64,000 nucleotides of DNA, from assembly GCF_000003815.2 (NCBI RefSeq), contig NC_049986.1, positions 6,325,609-6,389,608 on the forward strand, read 5' to 3'. A program made the position numbers and the translations under genes. This DNA comes from Branchiostoma floridae. Taxonomy: Eukaryota; Chordata; Leptocardii; Amphioxiformes; Branchiostomatidae. A model generated the notes under the pieces. It ran no database searches. It was not told the origin of the DNA and saw nothing but the letters and a program-made list of their open reading frames with translations. Shown one piece after another: positions 20,910-35,600 of the stretch; position 1 is the stretch's first letter; the number at the start of each line of letters is the position of its first letter.

Positions 20910-21349
20910 TAGGGGTGGGTACCGGTACAGAAGATTTAGGGACAGGTCTGGTTCAGGCCAGAGGATCAGGTCCGGACCTGAACCTGGACCTAATCCTAGA
21001 TGAAAACATGTGAATGGGCAATACTCAAAACAACGGTCCATTTTGCTACGAAGGTTCCCGTTTGGTGGAATATCTGACGTTCATTGGCGAATTTATCCAA
21101 GTCATGTAAACAACGCTGCCTCTACTTTAGACCAAGTTTGACCGTAGAAGCCTGGTCAAATGACTATCAACTCTCCTCTACTTCACTCTTCTTCTTTTCT
21201 TGGACCTATAAGCCTGAAAACGTGTGAACGCCTGCCGGTATAATCTGTTCATTTTGTTGAACTGATTTTTTCAGATCCAGTTTTTCTGAACCGGTCCAAC
21301 AAGAAAAAAATGGGTTTGTACTGGTACACCGTACCGGTACCCACCCCTA
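20910..21349. mobile_element. hAT MITE, TIR TAGGGGTGGGTACCGGTAC
   Basis: Perfect outer arms TAGGGGTGGGTACCGGTAC at both ends, plus inner AGGTCCGGACCTGAACC palindromes. It is in the intergenic DNA between the two genes. Confidence 0.85.
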
Positions 21350-21652
21350 TTCTATAGCTGCGTTGACTCGTTTGTATTTGCCTTGTTGGCACTATAGAAC
21401 GACCATATCTGTCTAGCAATATATACTCCTTTATGATTATTCATTGTTATTGCACTGTATCCTATATAAAAACATTTGGAGTATAGGCCGAATTGAAGTG
21501 GGACATAAAATAACCGGAGGGCTCAGATCATATATTCAACAACGTTTATTGATATGTACTGAATAAAAATCAAGATCCATCAAGAAAAATGAAATTGTAT
21601 ATAAAAATCAATTTATGATTAAAACAGAATATGATCACATTTTCCATTGGCA

Positions 21653-21658
21653 TTTATT
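21653..21658 (-). promoter_or_regulatory. Polyadenylation signal AATAAA
   Basis: AATAAA on the minus strand, 60 nt after the stop of the second gene. Another AATAAA lies at 21545-21550, so the 3' leader may have two lengths. Confidence 0.55.
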
Positions 21659-21717
21659 GATTTGTGACTAGTTTCAGATATATACGACAAGGATTCGATA
21701 GATTTGTATGCGCGATA

Positions 21718-23633
21718 CTACTTGTGTATCACATAAACTCCCTTTGGCTTCTTCTGTCTTCTCAAATATCTACTATTCCATGGAAATCCTGTAAAAACTT
21801 TGTCAGCAAAATATTTGTGCAACACCATGTTTAGGGCCGCCATGTTGCAAATGTTCTTGGCCTTTGGGTTGACCCCGTCGAGTACAAAGGTCAATTTCTC
21901 CAGAAGTTGCATGACAAGATGGCGGGGGCCACCTATTACTCCTGCGTTATAGACATAAGGCATCTGTGTCAGGGTGGGAAATTCTTTACTCTGGGCGAAA
22001 AAATGTCCAAAACATTCTTCTAAACGTCTAGTAAGCCACGCCATTGACGCAATGTTGGGGTATATGTCCACATCTGTTCCTACGTACAAACGGTCGCCTA
22101 ACAAATCCATTAGCTCAAATGGGTTCCTTTGAAACCGTACGTCAGAGTTGTCCGTCAGAATCACCCTTCCGACGTCAGGATGCGCTGAGAGATAGTCTAA
22201 GAATGCGAAAAACTTGGCACTTTTGGTGAATTCGTTCATGTTGACACGGTAGAAAGTCAGGTTCCTGTCAGATACTCTTCTAACGTAGGACTCCCGTAAT
22301 CCCCCGTGAAGCACCGCGGCTTTTAAACCGTTATTTTTCAAACCCCAGTACCACATTTTCGTGATCTCGAACCTGCTGCTTTTCTTACGGGAGTTCCTGA
22401 AGTTCACAAACTGGCATGATAGCACCAGGTTAACTTTTCTGTCTGCACAGTTGACAGCCTTCCCGTTGGGGTCTCTTTTATTTTGTACTTCTTCTCTGAC
22501 GTTATCTGCGTCGTTCTTATTGGTATTTCTTTCCCCCACATGCTCAGACCCTTGTAAGGCGTCATCAGAAGACTTATATGAACAACCGCGACTTGTTTCT
22601 CTGATATGAGTGGATCTGGAGACATCTATATGAGACGCGACGTCATCTGGCGCGTTGTGTAGTGATTTTATCCCGCTTTTGGAGAGAATCGCAATTTTGT
22701 TCTTCCGAACGTATCCGTTGCCGTTGCCTTGAGCAAATTTTACTTTTCCTCTGACTAGTCTGTCTCTTGTTCCAGAGAAATCCACAAGTATTCTGTAGTT
22801 AGAGCACAAGTGTCTTATCCTCAATATCGCCGCCAGCTTCGGAACAATTTCTGCAACTACGTCTCTCTTCACATCTGCTTCAGTACTGAGATCTTTTGAA
22901 CCATCCGAAGTCTCTCCATCCGCCCCGACTGTTCCACAGCGACGGTCATAATTGTAGCTTTGATGAAATTCACGCGAACAGAGTCCGTATTTGTCTCTGG
23001 TTACTACTTTCAGTGCTACAGTTGTAACCGTCAAGTCATAGACGTTCCTGTAGATATTGAACGCTATCCCCTGCCCTTCGCGGACAGCATGTGTAACTGC
23101 TGATATTTCAGTACCCCGGAGAGTCCCAGTATTGGATTCCTTGACAGGTCCACTAGAAATAACATCCTCATCTTGGCTGGTGCTCTCTATCCCTAGCGTA
23201 ACGACCCGTATACCCTGGAAGTTTCTGGCAGCCTCTAGTATATTAGTTGCACAACTTAGTCTCCTTACTAAGTCCTTATTTGGACCGGGTTCTGTACATT
23301 CGTCCACGTGTGAAATCAGTACATAGGTCGGTATATACAAGCTGAAAACATGCTTCAAGAAGCCTTGGTCACAAATTTGACCGGTGATATGTGAAAATTT
23401 TCCACCAGGAATCCTTTCTGAATCGTTTCGATGTCTTCTGACTATGGCAGCCAGGTAACTGTCGTCTGCATCACCAACCATGGTCACGTGGTCACCTTGT
23501 TCAGCCAATCCCCTGCTGAGGTTGTATCCCAGGTACCCGGCGCGGTTCAAGATAACTATTCTTCTTCTCTGATTGGTTGATCCTAATAACGCTTCTGATG
23601 CTGTGGTGCAGTGACTTTCGATGTTAAAGGGTT
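21718..23633 (-). CDS. Terminal exon of the epimerase-glycosyltransferase gene
   Basis: An uninterrupted 638-codon frame (including the TAG stop) entered through a strong acceptor, pyrimidine tract plus CAG at 23634-23636. There is no good ATG near its start; the Rossmann strand IVIL begins before the first leucine TTG at 23550, so coding must come from an upstream exon. Between the two domains lies a charged, low-complexity linker of roughly 120 residues (about 300-425). Confidence 0.88.
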
Positions 23634-26600
23634 CTGAAAAAGAAAAAGAAAAAACATTACGTCTTTATGTATATAAAAAGTTTAACTTTGACATTCAAAA
23701 GGGTTAGAAGACTACAAAAAGCCTATTTATTGGTCGCACGTATTTGGCGATACAAATGAACGGTGACTTTATATGCTGCACTTAGCTTCATATCTGATCA
23801 CAAATGAACAATGACAGTGCATTCTTACGCATTACAGTCCACGGGTCGTGTACCTTCCTCGACAGCTCCAGCTCTGTAGAGGAAAGAAAAGGTGACTGCA
23901 AATTAGACTTGCCACAATCATTTCATAGAGCAACAATAGATTGGAACATATATTTGCCGGCTTTTTTATTTCTTACAGAACCGACACCTAGGTTTACTAT
24001 ACCGAGTATTATCTGTCAGTATTGCCCTGAGGAAGGTTATAGACGTCCTTCGAAGCGTCGACTAGCAACAAAAAAGACACATGGTTGTGTACAAAGAACT
24101 TTCATAAATCTCGGATGTAAGTTCATCTGTAACGGTAATTAACATTGTGATACAATTTAAACTTAATATAAACCGTATACAAATATACAAAATCAAAGCG
24201 CGTATTTCTATCATTCCTCTGATCCTTTTGGAGTTGTAATGACCCAAAGCCTATGTCACACCTCCAGACCAACTTTCCCTCAACTGTGACGGGGGCCGAT
24301 ACCGACTTTCATGCACTTTTGACCTTTTGCTGACATCACAATTCTGGTCTAGATGTGTGACATAGGCTTTGAGTCATTACTGTAACATAACTTGTAAAGA
24401 TTCAGAGGACACATTTTAGAGAGCTTGTGAGTGATCGCTTTAATTTTCTGTACGGTTATAAAGTTAAGAATTGTATCATAATTTCCTAAACCCTGTCTTT
24501 ACCACCAGCTTCTACGACACAGAAAACAGGGTATTTTTAAGTCGACTTCGCATCAGATCTTTTTGAGAAAATTTGATAATGTCAACAATTTTCTTGAATC
24601 GCACCCACGTCGAACAACATGAACCGAAACTAGGACAGAAGCTTAACATTATTTATGTTCCAATTACCGAAGGACTTTATAGTCAGCGAAATAGCTTTTC
24701 TCTGCCATTAATTTACACTCGGTCATTCCTCACGTGCAGATAAAGAAGTAAAACGTACATTATACCCGCGTGCTTTTTGACAGCCTGGACTAGATTTGGA
24801 ATTACAAAGCTGTGTATCCCATTACTAGACGCAATTTATACCGAAAACAGTCTGAATGTGGTGGTTCAATGTAGGAGCGTATTGTTTGGGAGGCGACAAT
24901 ATTTCTGAAGTTGCAATTGTTTGGTATAGAAGACGAATCCCATTAAACGAACATCAATTTTGGCATCTAATAAAATAGGCGGGTGTTATTAGTGATGCGT
25001 CAGTACGTGATTGCCAAAGGCGTGAACTGTCTATACATTAAAAAAGACATATACTAATAGTGGTGCGTACCTAATGCCCGGACTTGATCTTGGACCTAAA
25101 AATGTTTAGGTCCAAGTCCAAAAAAAAAACCCGGAATGTCCGGAGCCAAGTCCGGACTTGCAAAAAGCTATCTGTTACTTATTTTCCTTTTTTTTTTGTT
25201 CTAAACCATCTAAAGCCTTCCATAGACAGTGAAATTTGCACTGTGAAAACTTTCAAAAAGACAAAAAACAGTTCGTGTTTACACTGGCTGTATGTAATTT
25301 GCATGCATTTTTCACAGTGCATTTCAATTCATGCTGACGTATAATTTTATATGCACCATCCCCTCTCCTCAAAAAAGAACACTTTCTAGCCAGTGCACAC
25401 AATATGCAATGATAGGTTCAGGTCCGGACTTAAAGTCCGGACCTGAACCTGAAGTGCTGGACCTGAATCCGGACCTGAACCTGAATATGAGTTTAGGTAC
25501 GCACCCCTATATACTAATATAAAAAATGTGTACACGCTTGCAGAAGTCAGTATTTACTGAAATGTCTTGTGCTGTTGTGACAATACAGTTAGATCACGTT
25601 TATCCGTTTGGTGACCTATATCCGTTATTTTTAGTTAGGGGTATCGCGTCGAACGCTGTGGTTTCCAACTGGTACAGACGGATACATACAACGGTACACT
25701 GGTCAAACGGATACATAGAACGAACAAAATTTGCATGTACACATTGTGTATTGCAATCTGTTGCCACAGTCCTTCGACTTGATATCCCTAAATATCATGT
25801 TTTCAGAAACAATAGAGGTGAATTAGCGTTATACAAGCAACAGTTACAGTAGTTAAGGCCATGTTCATAGGGAATGAAATTGATACAGATGAATGAAACA
25901 TAGCATGCCGCAGTTAGTTGTATAATGTACGATCGAAAATCCTCCTTGCGATTCATGTATGACGCAATCCAGCCTAGAATATACATGTAATCCTATGTTT
26001 TGCAATACAACGATTTCTTAAGCTTATATGTTTTTCAATGTTTCGAGATTTAGAATCCACACAAAATTGTCAGCTTTGAAAAAAAAAACAGACGAAAATT
26101 TCATTCTCGCCTTTTTTAAAACAGAAGGAAAGTGACTCATGCTCATTGAATAGACTGAAACTTATTAGCAACAGTATTGTACATGCATCTATAAGTAGGT
26201 GATATATGCTGCAAAAATGCAGTTTTTTATGAAATACGCCCCTAGAAATAAGGAGACGGTCCATCTGAATATGAAAATGTAAAAAATATGGTAAATCTTT
26301 GATTGCTACCCCCCTGTACATACCCCCTGAATTAGACAATGTACTGAACTAGTATAAATATATACTACCAAACACGCTTAAATTAGAGGGTAGTATGCGG
26401 CATAGTTACTACAAAAGGCACCAAACGGCAAGCAAGAATTCGAATTCAGGCTATGATTTACAAGCAAAAATATGTATCGATAATGATCTTCGTTCCATGT
26501 AAATGACTGATACACAATTCATTCTAGGAGATCCTAACAGAAACTAATTGTGAACAGCTAAAGATACGAGACGTATAGCATGATATACGAGATTCTTACT

Positions 26601-29600
26601 CCACACTTAAGGACGGATTCCTTTCCCTAGGGGATAAAGATCCCATCACTTTTAGTGACTAATGTATCATTAGTAATCTATGTACTGTGGGATATTACAT
26701 ACACCAAGATGGAACAGAAGATTTCAAAAATTACAATGTCTGCACGTATTAGCTAGAATCTAATCCGCTTGGGTTGCGCATACAGAATACGTTTTTATTG
26801 AAATATGGTCTTGCATGTATTTCGCTATCAATTACTTCCGGAGAATACACGCAGTGCAAAATTAAATTTCAAAATCGTAATAGAAAAACGACACATTCCC
26901 GCAGGAAAGCATTGATATCAGTCGCACTGTTAATTAGGAAATATTATTGCTAGCAATAATATCAACTGGAACGGAGTCAATTATGCCAAAGCAAAGTTTC
27001 ATTACCGAACTCAAGGCAGCTTGATGATATATTGTTAATAAATTACACCGAGGTCGTAACTTTATTCACACCATATGCTGAAAAATTGCATAAAAGAAGC
27101 AAGCAAAAACGAGCCAAGAAACAATAATGTTAAAACGAAGACTCTTGAAGAAGTTTAAACTATAATATCCAACAAAAAAATTGGACTCACCCAAATTTTA
27201 GACTGAACAGCTCCAGTCTTTGTCACGGAAAAAACAGAGACGGTGGGCGCCATAGACTTTCTGCAACTTATGATCCACTGCTCACTAAGTCACGTGTTCT
27301 ATCTACAGTCGATTGTTCATTCCTTGACAAAGACTGGTGCTGTTCAGTCGAAAATTTGGGCGAGTCCAATTTTTGTGTTGGATATTTACTAGTTCAAGAA
27401 TGACTACTTCAAGACTAACATATTCTACTGATTTTACTCGAAAAACAGCCTTGTGAAAGCAGCCATGATAAGTGTTGTCATTAGTACGACTAAATTAGAA
27501 TGGATTGTACGAGACGTAGTCCACCATGTATCGTAGTTATCGTTGTTATTAGATCTAGCCTTCAGCGCAGAGAGAGTACAATTTAACTTTGTATTCTCAC
27601 GTGAATCCAGAGGATAATGCTTTAAGGTTAAGGTGGTATCTCACTGCACATGGGGCACCGCTGCGGCACTGCGGGGTTCGAAAGATCACTCAACGAATTC
27701 CAGAGATAAAGAGTTTTCTAACGTTTTGTGTATTTTGCTGTCTTCTAAGTCACACGTTTACGTATTATTACGCAATATCTAAATTATGAAAAAAAATGGG
27801 CGAAAACAACACAACAGTGACGCAGTGAGCGAACCCCACAGTGCCGCACCGGTGCCCCAAGTGCAGTGAGATATCATCTTTACTGTCGACGGATACTTCA
27901 AGGGCAATTTGCTCCATCTTTCCTGAGCAGTTTGTGTGACGAATATGAGGTAATTGGTGGGATACGCTACACAACGCTACGGTTAAAGAAAGATTACCAC
28001 CAAAGAATAATACAGTCTGGTATAAAACTTGTGTGGAATGGCGGCAGGGTATGGCATACGGGGGAAAGAAACTAAGGAGAACATATGGAAAATAGACTAA
28101 ACCTTCACCCTGAAAATACCTAAACGACGTACGACAATCTGTTAAAGCATATCAGCGTGTTTATATCAAGTCAAACACCCTGTGGTTTGTGTATATAGTA
28201 GAAACGCTCATTAGATGCTATTTAGTAATATCTGTCACAATATCAGCCTGCTGTTCACCATGTATTGTATTTGTCTCAACCTGAATAGTCAAAGTTATAT
28301 CAAAATCAGAGGTCGTATTGTACATATATCACAAAGAAAACGAAATTTATGAAAGAAATGTCATTTTTCTTGGTGATTTGCTTCCCAAAATGCCAAGAGA
28401 ATTTCTTTCGGCGAAAAACATAAAAGAACACATTCGGCCACGCTAACAGATGTAATGGCCCTGTGCTAAGCAGGGTAATGGTAGGATGTTCTAAAAGATG
28501 GTCTACCTCGTTACCCTTGCGAGTCTTATCTTAGGAACACATTTTTGCGCAACAGAAAAGTTTCCTTTGATTCCTATACTTAAGGGATTTGGAACGTCAG
28601 AAGGAGATTGATGACCATTATGTTGAAAGTGTGTAAAGAGCGTCTGATGTTGAGCAGAGTGCCCGTTCCACGGACGGGTAATGGCCCGTCTTATCCTTCG
28701 GGCATGGGAAGGTCTTAACGGCTTTGCACCTTCCAGCTTTCAGCCGTACTTAAAGTAAGAAATATGGCAGCGGAGGCAGAATGAATCGTGAAAGATTCGG
28801 GGGGAAGGAACGGGCTACTTTCTAGGGAGTTGCGTAAGAGCAACGGATGACAAGAAATTCGTTCCTTCGGTAAATTCAATGACAACGGGAATTTTTCAAA
28901 CAGCATTGAGTTGCGAATACATGCTAGTAACGCATGCAGAGTTCAAAAGAGATTTAGGATAAAAACTGTCAAATATGAGTTCTTGAAAGAATTAATCGGG
29001 CCGAATAAACCGTGAAAGATTCGGGGAGAAAGAACGAGCTAGTTTCTAGGGAGTTATGCAAGAGCGAGAGATTACAAGAAATTCTTAAAAACGTAAAACT
29101 CAATGACAACGGTAATCTTTCAAACAGAATTGAGTTGCGAATACATGCTAGTAACGCATGTAGAGTTCAAAAGAGATTTAGGATAAAAACTGTCAAATAT
29201 GAGTTCTTGAAAGAATGAATCGGGCCGAATAAACCGTGAAAGATTCGGGGGGAAAGAACGAGCTAGTTTCTAGGGAGTTATGCAAGAGCAAGAGATTACA
29301 AGAAATTCTTAAAAACGTAAAACTCAATGACAACGGTAATCTTTCAAACAGCATTGCGTTTCGGATATATGCTAATAACTGCAGAATTCAAATAAGAGCT
29401 TTACACACTGTCAAATATAAGTTCTTGAAAGCTGTCAGGATTATTTTCAAGTTCCTTCAGACACTCAATGACAACGGCAATCTTTCGAAGAACATTGAGA
29501 TGCGGATATATGCTGGTAACGGCAGAACTCAAAGTTAAAGTTAAAGTTAAAGTTTGCCCATGCATCTACAGACGCGTAGGGTGGCGCCCATCCCCACTTC

Positions 29601-32600
29601 GAAGCCCTTGGGCCACACATGTGCAAGCCACTACAGCAGGGGGCTGGTCCGCTGGTAGTGATTTGTGTTTAACTTCCATACTCTTCCTCATTAGTGCTGA
29701 GTGCTTAGCAGAGAAAGAAGCATGTACCATTTTTAGAGTCTTTGGTATGACTCGGCCGGGGATCGAACTCACGACCTACCGAATGCAAGGCCACTCTACC
29801 CACTAGGCCATTGTACCGGTTAGAACTCAAAGAAGCGTTAGGATAAACTCTGTCAAATATGAGTTCATGGAAACTGTCAAGCTCTCATATTTGACAGAGT
29901 TTAGAACTCAAAGAAGCGTTAGGATAAACTCTGTCAAATATGAGTTCATGGAAGCTGTCAAGATTATAATAAAGACAACTTCAAGTTCCTTCGGTAAGGC
30001 CAAAGACAACGCCAATCTTTCAAACAGTATTGAGTTGTGGATATATGCTGGTAACGGCAGAACTCAAAGGAGCGTTAGGATAAACTCTGTCAAATATGAG
30101 TTCTTGGAAGCTGTCAAGATTATAATTAAGACAACTTCAAGTTCCTTCGGTAAGGCCAAAGACAACGGCAATCTTTCGGCAATCAAACAGCATTGAGTTG
30201 CGGATATATGCTAGTAATTGCAGAATTCAAATAAGAGCTTTACACATTGTCAAATATGAGTTCTTGAAAGCTGTCAATATTATAAGACAACTTCAAGTTC
30301 CTTCGGTAAACTCAATGACAACGGCAATCTTTCAAACAGCATTGAGTTGCGGATATATGCTAGTAATTGCAAAATTCAAATAAGAGCTTTACACACTGTC
30401 AAATATAAGTTCTTGAAAGCTGTCAAGATTATTTTCAAGTTCCTTCAGACACTCAATGACAACGGCAATCTTTCGAAGAGCATTGAGTTGCGGATATAAG
30501 CTGTCAAGATTATAATTAAGACAACTTCAAGTTCCTTCGGTAAGGCCAAAGACAATGGCAATCTTTCAAACAGTATTGAGTTGCGGATATATGCTGGTAA
30601 CGGCAGAACTCAAAGGAGCGTTAGGATAAACTCTGTCAAATATAAGTTCTTGGAAGCTGTCAAGATCATAATTAAGACAACTTCAAGTTCCTTCGGTAAG
30701 GCCAAAGACAACGTACGGCAATCTTTCAAACAGTATTGAGTTGCGGATATATGTAGTAACTGCAGAATTCAAAAGAGCTTTAGAACTGATGATCTGTCAA
30801 ATGTGAGTTCTTGAAAAGAGTCATATGCAGGATTATTATAAGACAATTTCAAGTTCCTTCGGTAAACTCAATGACAACGAGTTCTTGTAAGCTTGTCAAG
30901 ATTTCTTGGAAGCCTGTCAAGATTATAATTAAGACAACTTCAGGAAAGCCTTTTGACAGCATCATGCAGAATCATACCGGAGTTGTGAGAGCTTTAGGAT
31001 AGAAAATGTCAAATATGAAAAGTTTGATCTCCGACTTACGTTTATAGCCCAGCTTGGTCGTTTGAAACGATTAGCATATTCATGAGGTTCTTACGGTCTT
31101 TTTTTTTATCAGCCTTGTAGCAACATAAAGCAACATTTAGGGCTAATCAATAGAATTCCTGAGATATATTGATCCATACTCTAATCCGTTGAGATACTTT
31201 AATCTACGTTCACATCTGCCACGGGATTTGGGCCTAAGTAGGTTGAACAAAGTAGGCCCACGGGCTATCATAAAATCCCTACCAGGGATTCATATCAAAG
31301 GAAGAGTAAACGAAGAGGCATCATATTTCAATTAAAGGCTATTGGACTCCCGAAAGTGTCGAGAGGTCTTGAGTTTAGAATTTTATGGCATACTCACGAG
31401 AGTATTCGTAAAGAATGAATGTCAATATATTCTGAATGTTTTAACCTTGACCGAAATATCACGACAAGAAATTCACCTCATCTATATCAAACTTCGAAAT
31501 TCATAAATCCATAACATAGTTAAGAATCAGTAGTAATAAATTGAATATTGAAACAGGAAAATACCACAATGTAGCCCCCGACCAAATGTTCTGCCCATTT
31601 TGTTGAAAGTAAATTGAAAATGAATTTCATTTCATCGTAGAGTGCCCTATGTAACGTTATATGTTACGCAATAAGTTATTCACATTACCATTTCTTAATA
31701 CTACAGATTTCAAGATACTAGATACCAGAATTAGATATGACTATATCTTTGAATACGACAGCTATTATAATGCTAAGATGGTAACTACATAAAAGATTGC
31801 TTTGTAATTAGAAAAGATAGTGACACTCAAGTTTAGCCCTACCTGATTGTATGGAGATTTTATCATCATGCTACATTGTCTAATAATTAAATTTTATTAT
31901 CCTATATTGTTTAATTAGTAGAATTTTAATATCTATTCTGTATTTTTTTTGTAGTTTATAGTGGACCAAACAAAAGCCACTGTACTTTTTATCGGGTATT
32001 TTTTATCGACATTAAGATCATTGCGCAAGCTTTGGGCTAGATTTAGAAAAAAAATAGGTATGTAGATATTCTTAGAGATTCTCACCCATAGACGTATATG
32101 CTAATGCCATAGCCGGTATGTCTTGTAAAGTAATGTTACTGATGCTACCGCTAAAGCTGCTCATCGACAACGGTAAGGCAGGGGGGTTTAACTTACAACA
32201 TATACTGTAAGAACACCCCATTAACATCTAAGCACAAGCAGACGATAAGTACACCGAAGATGCCAAGGACTTACGGTTAATAGGATGAGAGCAGACGCTA
32301 TTAGCTATTAGAAACGAAAAGTAGACAGGGATATTATTAGCAACACGATTGCCGTCAAATGTATTTCTTTGCCTACGTTGTACAACAGATTTGTATAGAT
32401 TCGATACCACAAGCATTTCTAAATATATCTCACAATGTAGAAATAGACAAATACATTAAATATTCAGATAATAAACACGGAAACACCGAGACCATTAGTC
32501 CCAACTGATACAACACGATATTACAGGTTTTTTTTGATTGTGTTAGCCATCATCATTCAGTAAGTAGAATTTAACGATCATATATCTTGTACTCCTACTT

Positions 32601-35600
32601 TGTCATAGCTTGTAGTTGACCGCGTGACTACTTTAGGTTTTTGAAGCAAATAAAAGAATTTTTCGTCATAGACAATCTCCAAAATATGAACGTGTATACC
32701 TGAGGTTACCTCCTGGGGACTTTAATTTTATTTTATTTGATGGCGATATGTCACCTTTGGGGCTCTGGTAAAATAAATAAGCAAGCAAACAAACAAACAC
32801 ACATCATACTGCTGTGATCAGTTGAACTATACTGAAAAACTTAATGGGTTCCAAAAGAAAATCACATAACTATATCACGCCCCTCCCTCTTCGGTTGTGT
32901 CAGCTAGGCGGTTCAGGTTGGTGATTACTATACATCTCTATACATCAGCCGTTCGGATCTATCGACACGTAGGACGAATACCGCCCTGGGCGAAATGACA
33001 CTTCCGTGACCTCTATAAGCACCCATTAATTACAATTTACGACAGTATCACGACAGTTACACGGAACACGGCATTATCTGTAATCCCGAATGGCGACATT
33101 AGACTCGGGTCACACGAAGATTACCGACCTTACGGGTACCGTGGACATAATCTCTTCAACCAGAGTCGTTTTTGCTGACTTTTGCTCTTTTCTATTCCAG
33201 GTAACACAATTAGTTTTGTGTATCAAAGGCGATCGAAAAAACTTCTTATCTGTTTCGCTGGCGCAAATTGTGAAATCTTTGTAGCTATCGAATGAGCCTT
33301 GCATTGCCGTCAAAGAAGTAACCGTCGTCCCAAGAGGAGGAAGTATAAATATGCTGACGTCTATGTTCATTTGATAGCACAGGCAACACTGGGCGCATTG
33401 CGTCTCGGCATTACTGTAGGTTACAACCTGACGAGACCGTTATAAAAACAAATTTGAATTGATTCGACCGTTAGGTCTCATCAAGGTTTATGTTGATTGG
33501 TAATGATTCATTTGTGGCGATGAAGTATTTTGTGTCGACGACATGTAAGTTGTATATTTTAAAACCTACTGGCTCTATAGGTAAGGCCACAGCATTTTAT
33601 GGATGACATCCTATGCAGAGGGCAAAAATAATGAGACAGCGCGAAAAAAATCAAGATGGATAAAAAACTAGAGTTCGGCGACCTCATACCTCCATGAAAA
33701 TTTAGAGTTTTCGTAAATTTCATGCAATTGATTAACACATTAACATAATTTATGCATGGTGTTGTTCATCATTGACTAACGTACACATGTCACAATTATA
33801 AAATTCCCATTATTAATCATAAAGCGGTTTTGCAATTTTTACATAAATTATGCAAATAAGTTCCTCATTACCATATTTGGTATCTGCTTATATTCCACCT
33901 ATCATAATTAACAAGTGTTACATTTATTGAAGTCCAGTTATTGCAAACAATGGAATTATACAATTTTCTCATTAATTATGCAAATTAAGCCCTCATTTGC
34001 ATAGGATGCATATCATTATGAACATCTTTGCCCAAGCTACCTGCATACCTAAAATGCAGGCAATCCGTCGTTCCTTTCTGCAGTTATCCTCTTTGGAGTG
34101 TCTTGACAAAAACACCCCTGCAGTTCCACAATTAAACGTTAGGGGAATGAAACTAGCCCCACTTTGTCATGATGCTAAAAGCTATCTACCACCAAAATGT
34201 GTCGACCATATCACGTCCGGGACAAGAGATACATTGAAAAAACTGCTATGATAGAATGTTCTCATTAATTATGCAAATGTATTCCTATTTTGCATAATTA
34301 GTATTTTATCTTGTACAACATTGTCTACGGTACCTACATACCAAAAATCATGCAAATCCGTTGTTCCCTTCTTGAGTTATCGTCTTCAGAAGTTTTTGAC
34401 AAAAATGCCCCTGCTATCCCAAAACTAGACGCTAGGGGGCCCAAACTTATGTCATTTTTTCCTGAACACAAGAGCTATCTAATACTCAAAAATCGTGACC
34501 ATAGCATGTTAAGAACACCGAGATAGCAAAACCGGAAGTTGCGCTGCAGTACCAAGGGGAGCCGCTAGGTGGCCCAAAATCTAATCATTTCCAGCTTTCA
34601 TCACACCCTACCAACACACCAAGTATGAAACCAATCCATCCAGCCGTTCTTGAGTTATCTTGTTTACACACACACAGACAGACAGACAGACAGACAAACG
34701 CTGGGTAAAATATAACCTCCATGACATTTCATGGAGGTAACAAAATGGCTACATTTTCAAAATAGACACCATAAACGTCGTAACATGATTTGAAGTGACA
34801 AAACGTGCCATCACAACTACTAAGGCATTCATTCCTGTATCAAAGAAGTGAACTACGAGGGGCGTGCAATAAGTAATGGTCCTGACCCACTTCCAGTTGT
34901 CTGATCTAAATGAAATTTTGTATGTGTAATAATTCATATCTCTATGGGTTATGTTGCAAAAGACAGCTCTGAACTAATTGTGGTTTCTGATTTACTGGTG
35001 TTTGAACTTAGTCAGGTGCGAAATGGACCAGGTGTGAAATGGAACCAGTTGAGTGTCGCGCAGTGATCCGGTTTTAGTATTTGAAAGGACGCACACCAAA
35101 GAAGACTTTTGATGAAATAAATGAAACTTATGGTGATGATGCCCCATCATATGACCTTGTAAAACGCTGGCATCCTGAATTCAAACGTGGCTGGAAGTCT
35201 GTGGAAACAGCTCCCAGACCTGGTCGTCCCTCTTGTGCCATTGATGAGGCATCAGTTGGAGGACCAACCTGGGGTGTCCTACAAAATCGGTGTCCAGAGC
35301 TGCATCAAACGATGGGAGAAATGCATAACTCTGGGTGATTCCTATGAAGAGAAAGACTAATAACTGTGCCAAGTTTCATTAATCTCCTGCTATGGGAAAT
35401 GGGTCAGGACCATTACTAATTGCACGCCCCTCGTAGTGTAGTAAAAGTGATACTAGTGTACATGTGATACACTGGTATCACTTGCCAAGTTGGCAACTAC
35501 ATTCATGGCTTCCATCTTGGTGGCACTTTTACAACTATCCAATAAGTTGCACTTCTGCATCTATAGTCATGGCTACCTCCCTAGCGTCACTTCTACAAGT

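Larger units (their letters stand above)
18209..21540. other. Intergenic DNA between the two genes
   Basis: About 3.3 kb upstream of the ATP13A1 start and downstream of the second gene. It contains one SINE and three MITEs (listed). I see nothing recognisable in 18300-19115, 19412-19925 and 20250-20470. No TATA box or other core promoter element was evident before ATP13A1. Confidence 0.6.

Noticed and set aside
29012-29538. Repeated frames beginning KDSGGKNELVSREL as a repeat protein
   Set aside because: Successive satellite units differ by 224 bp, not a multiple of three, and each has its own stop.
28770-31020. CRISPR-like array
   Set aside because: Units are long and shuffled, with no uniform short repeat and unique spacers; the context is an animal genome.
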